Source: SHZL01 sp963784425
GTDB lineage: Bacteria > Pseudomonadota > Gammaproteobacteria > Xanthomonadales > SZUA-36
Reading direction: 5' to 3'
DNA: 64,000 nucleotides
Assembly: GCA_963784425.1 (NCBI GenBank)
Contig: CAWARM010000005.1
Span: 62,001 to 126,000 of the forward strand
Shown: piece after piece, positions 16,001 through 24,448 of the stretch
Position numbering within the stretch: the first letter of the stretch is position 1
Layout of the letters: the number at the start of each line of letters is the position of its first letter
Position numbers and translations under genes: made by a program
Notes under the pieces: model-generated
What the model was told of the DNA's origin: nothing
Databases searched by the model: none
What the model saw: only the letters and a program-made list of their open reading frames with translations

Positions 16001-17185
16001 CTAGTTGTCCAGCAGGATGGCGCTGGAGTTATCCCAGTACAGCACGACTTCATCATCCCATTCCAGCGCTTTGGCCGCGCTGCGTTTACGGTTTTGCGCA
16101 CTGACCTGCAGCAATTCCCCATTGGCCAGTTTCACCCGGTATACGGAGAGGTTGCCGAAATAACCGAGATCATGCACCACGCCTTGCAGTATCGTCAGGT
16201 CACCGTCCCCGGGCGCTTGCTTGCTGATGAAAATCTTTTCAGGCCGCACAGCCACCCATTGCCGCGATCCCGGTGGCGGTTGTTTACTGCAGGGGGCAAT
16301 CAATTCACCCCCCACAGTTGCAGAGTACAAGTGGACCCGGTTGTTTTCGCAGCGGATAACCTGGGCGTCGAAAAAATTGATGTTGCCGACAAAATCCGCG
16401 ACAAAACGGTTGCAGGGGTATTCATATACCTCACCGGGTGTGCCAACCTGCTCCATCTGGCCATGGTTCATCACCGCAATGCGCGTGGACAGGGTCATGG
16501 CCTCTTCCTGGTCGTGGGTGACCACGACGAAGGTGATTCCCAGTTCGTGTTGCAAATTCATCAGCTCGAACTGGGTGTGTTCGCGTAATTTTTTGTCCAG
16601 CGCTGCCAGGGGCTCGTCCAGCAACAGGAGTTTTGGCCGCTTGATCACGGCTCGCGCCAGCGCAACCCGCTGCCGTTCACCGCCGGATAACTGGTCCGGC
16701 TTGCGCTTGCTCATTTTTTCCAGCTTGACCAGTTGCAACAAGTGCTGCACCCGTTGCTCTATCTCTGCTGCCGCTACCCCTTCCTTTTTCAGGCCATAAG
16801 CGATGTTCTGTTCCACATTCATGTGGGGAAACAGCGCGTAGGACTGGAACATCATGTTGACCGGGCGCTCATAGGGCGGCGTGTAGGTCATGTCAACGCC
16901 ATCGATAATGATGGAGCCCTTGCTTGGTTGCTCGAAGCCCGCCAGCATGCGCAGCAAGGTGGTCTTGCCCGAACCCGAACCGCCCAGGATGGCAAACAAT
17001 TCGCCACGATAGATCTTGAGGTCGACCTCATCGACCGCGACCACGTCGCCGAAGTGCTTGCTCAGGCCACGAATCTCGACAATGGGGCGGGACGCAGGAT
17101 CCAGCCACGGCTGGTCCGTGAGGTGTCCGGATTCATCTTGCCTGGCTTCGTTATGTTGCGCTGTTTCGTTCACGTCAATCTTCAC
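16001..17185 (-). CDS. potA: Polyamine-type ABC transporter ATP-binding protein (PotA-like)
   Basis: About 394 residues, read from GTG 17185, five bases after the stop of the binding-protein gene and with TTGGAG just upstream; the open frame extends 33 bases further but overlaps that gene. It has Walker A (LGGSGSGKTTLL), Q-loop (MMFQSYALFPHM), the ABC signature (LSGGERQRVALARA), Walker B (LLLLDEPLAALD) and switch His (VVVTHDQEEA). The C-terminal ~120 residues form the TOBE domain (VAVRPEKIFI) used by PotA/MalK-type ATPases. It energises the PotB/PotC-like permeases. Confidence 0.92.
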   Translation of the reverse strand: MKIDVNETAQHNEARQDESGHLTDQPWLDPASRPIVEIRGLSKHFGDVVAVDEVDLKIYRGELFAILGGSGSGKTTLLRMLAGFEQPSKGSIIIDGVDMTYTPPYERPVNMMFQSYALFPHMNVEQNIAYGLKKEGVAAAEIEQRVQHLLQLVKLEKMSKRKPDQLSGGERQRVALARAVIKRPKLLLLDEPLAALDKKLREHTQFELMNLQHELGITFVVVTHDQEEAMTLSTRIAVMNHGQMEQVGTPGEVYEYPCNRFVADFVGNINFFDAQVIRCENNRVHLYSATVGGELIAPCSKQPPPGSRQWVAVRPEKIFISKQAPGDGDLTILQGVVHDLGYFGNLSVYRVKLANGELLQVSAQNRKRSAAKALEWDDEVVLYWDNSSAILLDN

Positions 17186-17190
17186 TCCAA

Positions 17191-18333
17191 TTACAAACCG
17201 GTCTTGACCCGCGACCATGCGCGGGTCCGCCGGCGCTCATCCTTGGGGCCGAAAATATAACCGATTACCGCGCGCTCTCTCTCCGCCTGCGGAGGATAGC
17301 TCGCCGGGTCATTAACAATTTCCGGCAGCATGTATGGAAAAGACAACAGGTTTGGGTTCGCATACCGGGTTTCGTTGCTGATTGCCCCAATAACCTCCGG
17401 GCGCAGCAGGTAGTTAAGGAACAGATGCGCATTTTCGGGATGCGGTGCATCGGCCGGGATGAAGAGTCCGTCAAACCAGTACAACGCGCCCTCCCGCGGG
17501 ACATAATAGGCCAGCTTGACGTCCGCACCCACTTCCGTGGCACGGGCCATAGCCTGTGCATAGTCACCGGACCAACTCATTGCAATACACACTTCACGAT
17601 TGGGCAGGTCATTGATCATGCGCGCTGAACTGAAATAACGCACGTACGGGCGAACCTTTTTCAGCTGCGCTTCGGCCTCTGCAATGTCTTCGGGCTTCAT
17701 GCTGTTCGGGTCATGGCCCAGGTACTGCAAGACCATCGGTATGACATCGGTGGGTTCGTCCAGAAACGACACTCCGCAGTCGGCAAAGCGGGAGACGATT
17801 GCAGGATCAAACAGCATGGCGGCACTTCCCAGCGGCGCGTCGGGCATGCGTGCTTTGACCAGGTCGACATTGATCGCATATCCCGTGCTACCCCACATGT
17901 AGGGCATGCCATAGCGGTTTCCCGGGTCATAGCCAGCCATGGCTTTGAGCACCCACGGGTCAAGGTTATTCCATAGGCTCAGTTTGCTCCGGTCAAGCGG
18001 CTGGAACACACCAATCGGAATCAGCCGCGCGGAATAACGCTCGGCATGCACGACGATATCGTAACCTGTGCTACCGGCAAGCAGCTTGGCTTCAACCACC
18101 TCGGTGGAATCGTACAGGTCGTAATTGACCTTGATGCCATACTCCTTCTCGAAGTTGGCCACGGTATCGGGTGCAATGTAATCAGCCCAATTGTATATAT
18201 TGAGGACGCGCTCTTCGTTCGGGCTCGAACCAGTTTTCACGGCAGCATGTGAACCACTGAACGCCACGCTGCCGGCCAGCAAAATGACAAATGCGGTCAT
18301 GCCCCAGGGGAGTCGACTCATGCGCACCATCAT
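17191..18333 (-). CDS. potF: Polyamine-binding periplasmic protein (PotF-like), copy 2
   Basis: A 380-residue protein with a Sec signal peptide (MTAFVILLAGSVAFSGSHAA region). It has the PotD/PotF hallmarks NIYNWADYIAPDTVANFEKE, LLAGSTGYDIVV, GMPYMWGSTGYAINVD and MSWSGDYAQA. Trp and Asp/Glu residues in such positions bind the amine groups in PotF. It overlaps the paralogous upstream gene by 4 bases; both end in nearly the same 13 residues (RRTRxWSRVKTGL), so they arose by tandem duplication. Putrescine-class diamines are the best guess; the true ligand is unknown. Confidence 0.88.
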   Translation of the reverse strand: MMVRMSRLPWGMTAFVILLAGSVAFSGSHAAVKTGSSPNEERVLNIYNWADYIAPDTVANFEKEYGIKVNYDLYDSTEVVEAKLLAGSTGYDIVVHAERYSARLIPIGVFQPLDRSKLSLWNNLDPWVLKAMAGYDPGNRYGMPYMWGSTGYAINVDLVKARMPDAPLGSAAMLFDPAIVSRFADCGVSFLDEPTDVIPMVLQYLGHDPNSMKPEDIAEAEAQLKKVRPYVRYFSSARMINDLPNREVCIAMSWSGDYAQAMARATEVGADVKLAYYVPREGALYWFDGLFIPADAPHPENAHLFLNYLLRPEVIGAISNETRYANPNLLSFPYMLPEIVNDPASYPPQAERERAVIGYIFGPKDERRRTRAWSRVKTGL

Positions 18334-19418
18334 AGCCCCGTTTTCACCCGCGACCAGAGGCGCGTGCGTCGCCGCTCCAGTTTCGGATCATAGATCAGCC
18401 CGGCTTGCCAACCCAGTCTCGCATTCATCGGTGGATACGCCGCCGGGTCATTGAGAAGCTCCGGGTCCATGAAGGGCACGGACGCGAGGTTGGCATTCGC
18501 ATAGCCGGTGAACTCACTGATCCGGGCGATGATTTCCGGCCGCATGAGGAAATTCAGGAAGATATGAGCGTTGCCAGGATGCGGTGCATCGGCAGGGATC
18601 AGCCAGGTGTCGAACCACAGTACGGTGCCTTCCTTTGGAACACTGTAGGCCAGCTTTACGTCGGCGCCTACTTCGTCGGCCCGCGCCTGGGCCTGGGTGT
18701 AATCGCCGGACCAGGTCATGGCAATGCAAATATCGCGATTGGGCAGGTCATTCAGGGCCTTGCCCGAGCTGATGTAGCGGATATAGGGTCGCACTGACTT
18801 TAGCACAGCTTCCGCTTCGGCCAGTTGCACCGGGTCCATGCTGTGCGGCTCGTAACCCAGGTACAGCATGACCAGCGGAACCACGGTACTGGAATCATCC
18901 AGCAAGGAAATTCCACAATCTGCAAAGTGGGCAGCAACAGCGGGATCGAACATCATGGCTGCGCTGTCGACCGGTGCATCAGGCATGCGTTCGCGCACCA
19001 TGTCGATGTTGTAGGTGAAACCCGTAGTACCCCACATATACGGAACCGCGTAGGAGTTGCCCGGGTCATCCCTGGCCATGTTATTCAACACCCACGGGTC
19101 AAGGTTGCCCCATAAGGGTAGTTTTTCGTGGTCCAGTGGCTGGAACACCCCCACCCTCATCAGGCGGGTTGAATAACGCAACTCCTGCAAGACCACGTCA
19201 TATCCGGTTGAGCCGGCCAGCAGCTTGGCTTCAACCACCGGGGTGGCGTCAAAATTATCGTAATTCACCTTGATGCCGAATTCATGTTCAAACTCGACCA
19301 GGGTTTCCGGGGCAATGTAGTCCACCCAGTTATACACATTGAGTACTTTTTCTTCTGCAAAAAGCGGACCTGCCAGCAGCATGACTGAAAACGCCCAATG
19401 AGCACATCGCCAATGCAA
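18330..19418 (-). CDS. potF: Polyamine-binding periplasmic protein (PotF-like), copy 1
   Basis: A 362-residue periplasmic binding protein with signal peptide (FSVMLLAGPLFAEE). It shares with its downstream neighbour the NVYNWVDYIAPETL start, LLAGSTGYDVVLQE, AVPYMWGTTGFTYNID and MTWSGDYTQA. Differences cluster in the ligand-cleft half, for example GTVLWFDTWLIPADAPHPG against GALYWFDGLFIPADAPHPE in copy 2, so the two may bind different amines while using one permease. The gene begins three bases after the stop of the acyl-CoA dehydrogenase gene and overlaps copy 2 by 4 bases, so it is in the same operon. Confidence 0.88.
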   Translation of the reverse strand: MHWRCAHWAFSVMLLAGPLFAEEKVLNVYNWVDYIAPETLVEFEHEFGIKVNYDNFDATPVVEAKLLAGSTGYDVVLQELRYSTRLMRVGVFQPLDHEKLPLWGNLDPWVLNNMARDDPGNSYAVPYMWGTTGFTYNIDMVRERMPDAPVDSAAMMFDPAVAAHFADCGISLLDDSSTVVPLVMLYLGYEPHSMDPVQLAEAEAVLKSVRPYIRYISSGKALNDLPNRDICIAMTWSGDYTQAQARADEVGADVKLAYSVPKEGTVLWFDTWLIPADAPHPGNAHIFLNFLMRPEIIARISEFTGYANANLASVPFMDPELLNDPAAYPPMNARLGWQAGLIYDPKLERRRTRLWSRVKTGL

Positions 19419-19421
19419 GCG

Positions 19422-20589
19422 CTACATCTCCTCAAGGCCACGCTTGGCCAGTGCGCGTGCGATGACCAGGCGCTGCACTTCACTGGCGCCTTCCCAGATG
19501 CGATCGACCCGCACCTCCCGGCTGAATCGCTCCGCACAATTTTCCCGCATGTAGCCACGACCACCGAATATCTGCAGTGTTCGATCCGCTACCCGTCCCG
19601 CGGCTTCGGAGGCAAACAACTTGGCAATCGAGCAGCGTGCGTGCAGGGACTTCACGTCATCTCCGCGATCATGGGCTTCTGCAGTCTCAAACGTAATCAG
19701 GCGTGAGGCCCACAGGTCCGTTACGTTGTCGGCCAGCATGGCTTGCACCAGTTGCTTGTCGATCAATGGCTCTCCACCGACCATCCGGGTCCGCGCATAG
19801 GCAGTGACCTCCTCGGTCATGCGCGCCATGGCGCCGCAGCACCTGGCGGCAATCATCAGTCGCTCGCGGCGGAACCAGCTGTGGCTGTAACTCCATGCCA
19901 CCGCCCTCAGCGCCGAGGCGATTTTCCACCGGGACAAATACTTTGTTGAAGCGCAAAATCGGGTGGTGGTGATCAAACGTGTGGCTGAACAATGGGCTGC
20001 GTACTTCTTCAATCCCGGCAGTAGCTTTGTCCAGCAGGAACATCGCATCGTGCCCGGCATGTGGCCCGCCGGCGAGTTTGGCCTGGATGAAAAAGTAGTC
20101 AGCAAGATTGGCGCTGGTCACAAACCATTTTTCCCCGCTGATGAGGTAACCTCCGCCGCAGGGCGTGGCGGTGGTGTCAATGCGAACATCAGACCCGGAC
20201 TCGCTTTCAGTGATGGCGTAGCACTCCTTGCGGCTGCCATCCATCAAGGGCAGCACATAGCGTTGCAACTGGTCTTCGTTGCAGGCCTGGAACATCCACT
20301 GATGCGGTTCCGAAAAACACCAGCACAGGGCATTGGTTACCCGGCCCAGTTGCTCCCAAACGGCCACCTGGTCGACATTGCGCAACTGCAGGCCACCGTA
20401 TTGACGCGGTGCATCCATTGAACTGAAGCCTAACTCAATGGCCCTTTTCTTGTGGCGCTTGCAGACCTCTGCCGGCAAACTGCCACCATTCATTTCCGCT
20501 TCGACTTCGCAGGGGATGAGTTCCTGCTCGGCGAAATCGCGGGCCTTTTGCTGCCATTCGGCAGCGGTGCTATCCAGCTTGATTTTCAA
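19422..20589 (-). pseudogene. Acyl-CoA dehydrogenase, frameshifted
   Basis: The gene reads from TTG 20589 (LKIKLDSTAAEWQQKARDFA), about 20 bases after the TetR gene stop. The frame shifts at 19889-19890: dropping one A on the plus strand joins GAEGGGMEYSHSWFRRERL and gives 388 residues, the normal family length. FAD/substrate motifs are CYAITESESGSD and WFVTSANLADYFF. The C-terminal LQIFGGRGYMRENCAERFSR and RIWEGASEVQRLVIAR are diagnostic; the catalytic base region is intact. Such enzymes in amine operons oxidise acyl-CoA intermediates or act as amine dehydrogenases; the substrate is unknown. An alternative start at ATG 20658 overlaps the regulator gene. Confidence 0.85.
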
Positions 20590-20608
20590 ACGACGATCTC
20601 CGGAGTTT

Positions 20609-21247
20609 TTATGCGGCGAAATGCCTGGGAAAAAGACAGGCCAGGTACGTGTGCACAATCTGCCGGGCTCTTTCCCGGTTCATTTCCCGCGGAGTGACCA
20701 GCCAGTCCAGCCACAAGCCTTCCGCCATGGCAGAAAGACCGTTGGCGATGATCTCGGGATCAAGCGGCCCATACTGTCCTTCCGCAATGATGGTTGCCAC
20801 CAGTTCCGTCACTGCCTTATCGTAGCCGCGGTCACGTTCAGCACAGAGCTTGCGATAGGTAGGCCGGGACTTGGTCTCACTCCAGAAGGCAAACCAGACG
20901 GCAATCTTGTCGCGGTCGAATACCGACTTGTCGTAGTCAACGCTGAGCAGGGCCTGCAGCCGCTCGGCCGGGCTCGGTCCGGCATTTACCAGTGCCTTTT
21001 CCCACGTATCCTTGTATTCACCCGTGACGAACTCCAGCGTTTCAACCAGCAGGCGTTCTTTCGACTGGAAATGCAGGTTGATGATACCCTGGGAGAGATT
21101 TGCTTCGCGCGACACCGTGGCGACGGTGGTATCTGACAAGCCGAACTTGGCGATGGATTGAATAGTGGCCTGGATCAGTTGCAGGCGCCGTGATTCCTTG
21201 GACGCGGTGCGCTTGGATGGCACCGCCCGGATGGAAACTGCACTCAT
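20609..21247 (-). CDS. TetR-family regulator, BetI-like
   Basis: About 212 residues from ATG 21247 (MSAVSIRAVPSKRTASKESR); the open frame is longer but the extension is not family-like. The N-terminal HTH is LIQATIQSIAKFGLSDTTVA, then SREANLSQGIINLHFQSKER. The C-terminal ligand domain carries DKIAVWFAFWSETKSRPTYR and NGLSAMAEGLWLDWLV, which align with BetI (AWLAFW...GLAALIDGLWL). It is divergent from the aminotransferase gene, and a perfect palindrome (21360-21379) lies between them. It probably represses both the transporter/dehydrogenase operon and the plus-strand catabolic genes until an amine or acyl-CoA inducer binds. Confidence 0.85.
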   Translation of the reverse strand: MSAVSIRAVPSKRTASKESRRLQLIQATIQSIAKFGLSDTTVATVSREANLSQGIINLHFQSKERLLVETLEFVTGEYKDTWEKALVNAGPSPAERLQALLSVDYDKSVFDRDKIAVWFAFWSETKSRPTYRKLCAERDRGYDKAVTELVATIIAEGQYGPLDPEIIANGLSAMAEGLWLDWLVTPREMNRERARQIVHTYLACLFPRHFAA

Positions 21248-21359
21248 CTGCCGTATTCCTGGCCGGCGGGCTTTTGCGGGCTTATGCAGATGTTTTTCAT
21301 TGAAAACCTCAACTTGAGTGTACCCGGCGCCACTATATTCGCTTCCCCCCGGTATTGCA

Positions 21360-21379
21360 ATGAATGAATAATCATTCAT
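21360..21379. promoter_or_regulatory. Candidate TetR-family operator (FadR-Bacillus-like palindrome)
   Basis: ATGAATGA-ATAA-TCATTCAT is a perfect 8-4-8 inverted repeat in the 213-base divergent region between the regulator and aminotransferase starts. It agrees with the consensus WTGAATGAMTANTCATTCAW that I recall for Bacillus FadR, also a TetR protein. Its position upstream of both genes suits autoregulation and control of the plus-strand operon. Confidence 0.6.
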
Positions 21380-21460
21380 AATTGTGGACACCGGACGACC
21401 TCCTGTGTCATCCTGTGCTGGCAAAATCACCCACCATTCCAAGCTTACCTGAGAGGCTTT

Positions 21461-22810
21461 ATGCGTCGCTCACTGACAAACTCCAATGCCCATTTCCGCA
21501 AGGCTTCGGCCAAATTGCCGATGGGAGTGTCTTCCAATTTTCGTTTCTGGGGTGAAGAAAAAACCCTGTATGTCGATCATGGCCGGGGTGCTCACCTGTG
21601 GGACATCGATGGCAACAAATACATAGACTACCGCCTGGCATACGGCCCCAATATCCTGGGCTATGCGGACCCGCGGGTGGATGAAGCAGCGCGCGAAGGC
21701 ATAACAGTAGGCGGCGTGTTCGCCTTGTCAACCGAATTGGAGTACGAAGTCGCCAGCCGCATCTCAAAAATGGTGCCAGCGGCCGAAATGGTGCGCTTCT
21801 CCAATTCCGGCACTGAAGCGGTCATGGCTGCCATGCGGCTGGCCAGGGCGTTTACCGGCAAGGATTCGCACGTGATCGTAGAGGGTGGCTACCACGGAAT
21901 TTATGATTCCGTCCTGTGGTATTCAAATGTCGAAGAGTGGGACCCCGGGTTGGGTGCACCACCGGTTGAGCCCGAAAGCCGGGGCGTGCCCAAAGTCCTC
22001 AGGAAGCTTGCTCACCTCACGCCGCTGAACGACGCGAACCACCTTGAGCACCTGTTCCGCAGCCATGGCAATGAAATCGGTGCGTTCCTGATAGAGCCCA
22101 TCATGGGCAATTGCTGCGCCCTCACTGCCACCGCGCAATACCTGCTTGACGCCAGGGCCCTGTGTGACAAGTACGATGTGGTCATGATCATCGATGAGGT
22201 CAAGACCGGTTTTCGCGTGCGCCGGGGCGGCGTGCAGGAGTTGATGGGGGTCACAGCGGACCTGTGTACTTTTGCCAAGGCGATTGGCAACGGCTACCCG
22301 ATTTCCGCAGTGGCCGGGCGCGCGGACATCATGATGCAGGTTGCAGACGGCGTTAAGCACGGGGGCACCTACACCTGCCACTCCGTGGCACTGGCCGCAG
22401 CCAACCGGACCTTGCAGATTCTCGACGAAACACCCGCGCTGGATACCATTGCCAAATACGGTGATGATATGAATGCCGGCATGGGCCGCATTCTTGACGC
22501 ACGGGGCATTCCCCACTGCTTTACCGGGCACGGTTCCATGAGCGGCTTGTTCTTCAGCGACACCGCACCGACCAATTACCGCGACTGGCTGAACTCTGAC
22601 TACACGTTGTACGATACGATGGCGCCCAAACTGCATGAGCTCGGTATCCTGTGCGAACCGGATTCCCGCGAACCCTGGTTTGTGTGTGAAGCACACGACC
22701 AGGCCTGCCTGGACCAGACTTTGCACGCTTTTGAAATCGCGATTGACGAAACACTGGAAGAGGTCGACGACGCCAGAGCCGTTAATGCGGCCGCACAGGC
22801 GGCCGGTTAG
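21461..22810 (+). CDS. Class III PLP-dependent aminotransferase
   Basis: The 449-residue protein starts at ATG 21461. Family landmarks are GAHLWDIDGNKYIDYRLAYG, FSNSGTEAVMAAMRLARA (phosphate cup), the PLP-ring Asp in VVMIIDEVKTGFRVRRGG (about residue 244) and the Schiff-base Lys in TFAKAIGNGYPISAVAG (about residue 272). The layout is closest to glutamate-1-semialdehyde aminomutase-like members, which in catabolic clusters act as omega-amino acid or diamine transaminases. It is first in a plus-strand run, 21 bases before the first FAD oxidoreductase, and divergent from the TetR regulator. The amino donor is probably a polyamine or amine derivative (inference). Confidence 0.9.
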   Translation: MRRSLTNSNAHFRKASAKLPMGVSSNFRFWGEEKTLYVDHGRGAHLWDIDGNKYIDYRLAYGPNILGYADPRVDEAAREGITVGGVFALSTELEYEVASRISKMVPAAEMVRFSNSGTEAVMAAMRLARAFTGKDSHVIVEGGYHGIYDSVLWYSNVEEWDPGLGAPPVEPESRGVPKVLRKLAHLTPLNDANHLEHLFRSHGNEIGAFLIEPIMGNCCALTATAQYLLDARALCDKYDVVMIIDEVKTGFRVRRGGVQELMGVTADLCTFAKAIGNGYPISAVAGRADIMMQVADGVKHGGTYTCHSVALAAANRTLQILDETPALDTIAKYGDDMNAGMGRILDARGIPHCFTGHGSMSGLFFSDTAPTNYRDWLNSDYTLYDTMAPKLHELGILCEPDSREPWFVCEAHDQACLDQTLHAFEIAIDETLEEVDDARAVNAAAQAAG

Positions 22811-22831
22811 CCCGCAAGAGGAGTAGCTGGA

Positions 22832-24448
22832 TTGAAAAAATACGACGCAATTGTCATTGGTGCCGGGCACAACGGTATCACCAATGGTGCCTACCTGGCC
22901 AAGGCCGGGCTGAAGGTACTGATGGTTGAGAAAAACCCGTATATAGGCGGCGCGACAGTCAGTCTCGAACTACACAAGGGCTGGATGTATTCCAACTGCT
23001 CCTACGTTTGCAGCCTGTTGCGGCCGGAACTGTATCGCAGCCTCAACCTGGCCAAGTACGGTTTGCAGGTTGTGCCCTACGGCGGCAGTGCCACCATCGC
23101 CCAGAATGGGGACATCCTGGGCAGCTACGTGGATGATGACGTGGCCCGGCGTGAAATTGCCCGGCACAGCAAGCGTGATTCGGATGCAGTAGTCCGTTAC
23201 CACCGCGACATCATGCGGCAATGCCGCTTTATCCGGAAGTTTCTGTTGCGCACTGCACCGGACCCTACATCCTTCCGCATGCGCGACCTCCGGGAAATGC
23301 TGTACCTGGGGAAGGAAGCTTCCAGGCTGGGCGAAGACGGGCTGTACGACATGATGCGGTTCTACACCATGAGCATCAAGGACTTCCTGGATGAGTATTT
23401 CGAAAGCCCGCTGATCAAGGCGGCTTATGCAGGCAGCGGCATCATCGGCAGCGCGCTCGGCGTCATGTCGCCCGGCACCGCTTACGTGCTGCTGCACCAC
23501 GCCATGGGTGAAGTGGACGGCAACCCGGGCGCCTGGGGCTTTGCCCGCGGCGGCATGGGCGCTATTGCCAGGGCAATGAACGCCTGTTTTGAGGAATTCG
23601 GGGGCCAGACCATTTGCGGATCCGGCGTCAGCCAGATCATGGTCAAAAACGGCCGTGTGACGGGCGTGGCGCTGGAAAATGGCGATGAACATTATTCTGA
23701 CGTGGTCGTGTCCAACATGACTTTTCCGCGTACCTTCCTGGAATGCATGGATGCGAAAGACCTCGAGCCTTCATTCCTGAAAAAAGTACGGAATTTCAAG
23801 ATTCGCGGTTCATCGGGAAAGCTCAATATTGCTTTGAATGGCCTGCCGGACTTTCCCGCACTGCGCGGCAACACCGAATTGATCAAAGGTGACATGCACC
23901 TGATTGACTCGATAGAGCGACTGGAGCGGGCCTATGATGACTGGAAAGATGGTATCTGGTCGCAGGACCCGTACATTGACATGCTGATCCCGTCATTGAC
24001 CGACCCCACCATGGCCCCACCAGGCAAGCATTTCATGTCCGTGTTTGTCCAGTACGTGCCACCCAAGGTGCACGGTGAGGAATGGACGGATGCCCAGCGC
24101 GACCAATTCGGACAAACCGTGATCAACCAGATCAACAATTACGCACCGGGATTCAAAGACCTGATCCTGCACGCGGAAGTGCGCACACCACGGGAGCTGG
24201 AAAAGGAGGTGGGGCTCACCGAAGGCAACATTTTCCAGGGTGAGCTGACCATGGATCAACTGATGTTCAACCGCCCGATTCCGGGGTACGCGCAATACCG
24301 CGGTCCGGCCAGGGGTTTGTACATGTGCGGTTCTTCCAACCATCCTGGTGGCGGTGTCATGGCAGCCCCGGGCGCCAACGCGGCGCGCGAAATCCTGCTG
24401 GATATGCGCAAACCCAATACCGTTCCGGAGGGCTGGATCGATGACTAG
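22832..24448 (+). CDS. CrtI-like NAD(P)/FAD-dependent oxidoreductase, copy 1
   Basis: 538 residues from a TTG start preceded by AAGAGGAG. The N-terminal dinucleotide-binding motif is DAIVIGAGHNGITNGAYLAKAG, followed by VEKNPYIGGATVSLE. The C-terminal FAD segment is GLYMCGSSNHPGGGVMAAPG. This places it with phytoene-desaturase/amine-oxidase-like flavoproteins (PYROXD2-like group), not true carotenoid enzymes, since no crtB or crtE is nearby. Its stop overlaps the next gene by 8 bases; the two proteins are paralogues of the same architecture and may form a heterodimer. Within the cluster it probably oxidises an amine or acyl intermediate. Confidence 0.85.
   Translation: MKKYDAIVIGAGHNGITNGAYLAKAGLKVLMVEKNPYIGGATVSLELHKGWMYSNCSYVCSLLRPELYRSLNLAKYGLQVVPYGGSATIAQNGDILGSYVDDDVARREIARHSKRDSDAVVRYHRDIMRQCRFIRKFLLRTAPDPTSFRMRDLREMLYLGKEASRLGEDGLYDMMRFYTMSIKDFLDEYFESPLIKAAYAGSGIIGSALGVMSPGTAYVLLHHAMGEVDGNPGAWGFARGGMGAIARAMNACFEEFGGQTICGSGVSQIMVKNGRVTGVALENGDEHYSDVVVSNMTFPRTFLECMDAKDLEPSFLKKVRNFKIRGSSGKLNIALNGLPDFPALRGNTELIKGDMHLIDSIERLERAYDDWKDGIWSQDPYIDMLIPSLTDPTMAPPGKHFMSVFVQYVPPKVHGEEWTDAQRDQFGQTVINQINNYAPGFKDLILHAEVRTPRELEKEVGLTEGNIFQGELTMDQLMFNRPIPGYAQYRGPARGLYMCGSSNHPGGGVMAAPGANAAREILLDMRKPNTVPEGWIDD

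Noticed and set aside
15078..16004. 308-residue open frame on the plus strand
   Set aside because: Very Gln/His/Arg-rich, antisense to the PotB-like permease; no family-like sequence.
21923..22870. 315-residue open frame on the minus strand
   Set aside because: Antisense of the class III aminotransferase.
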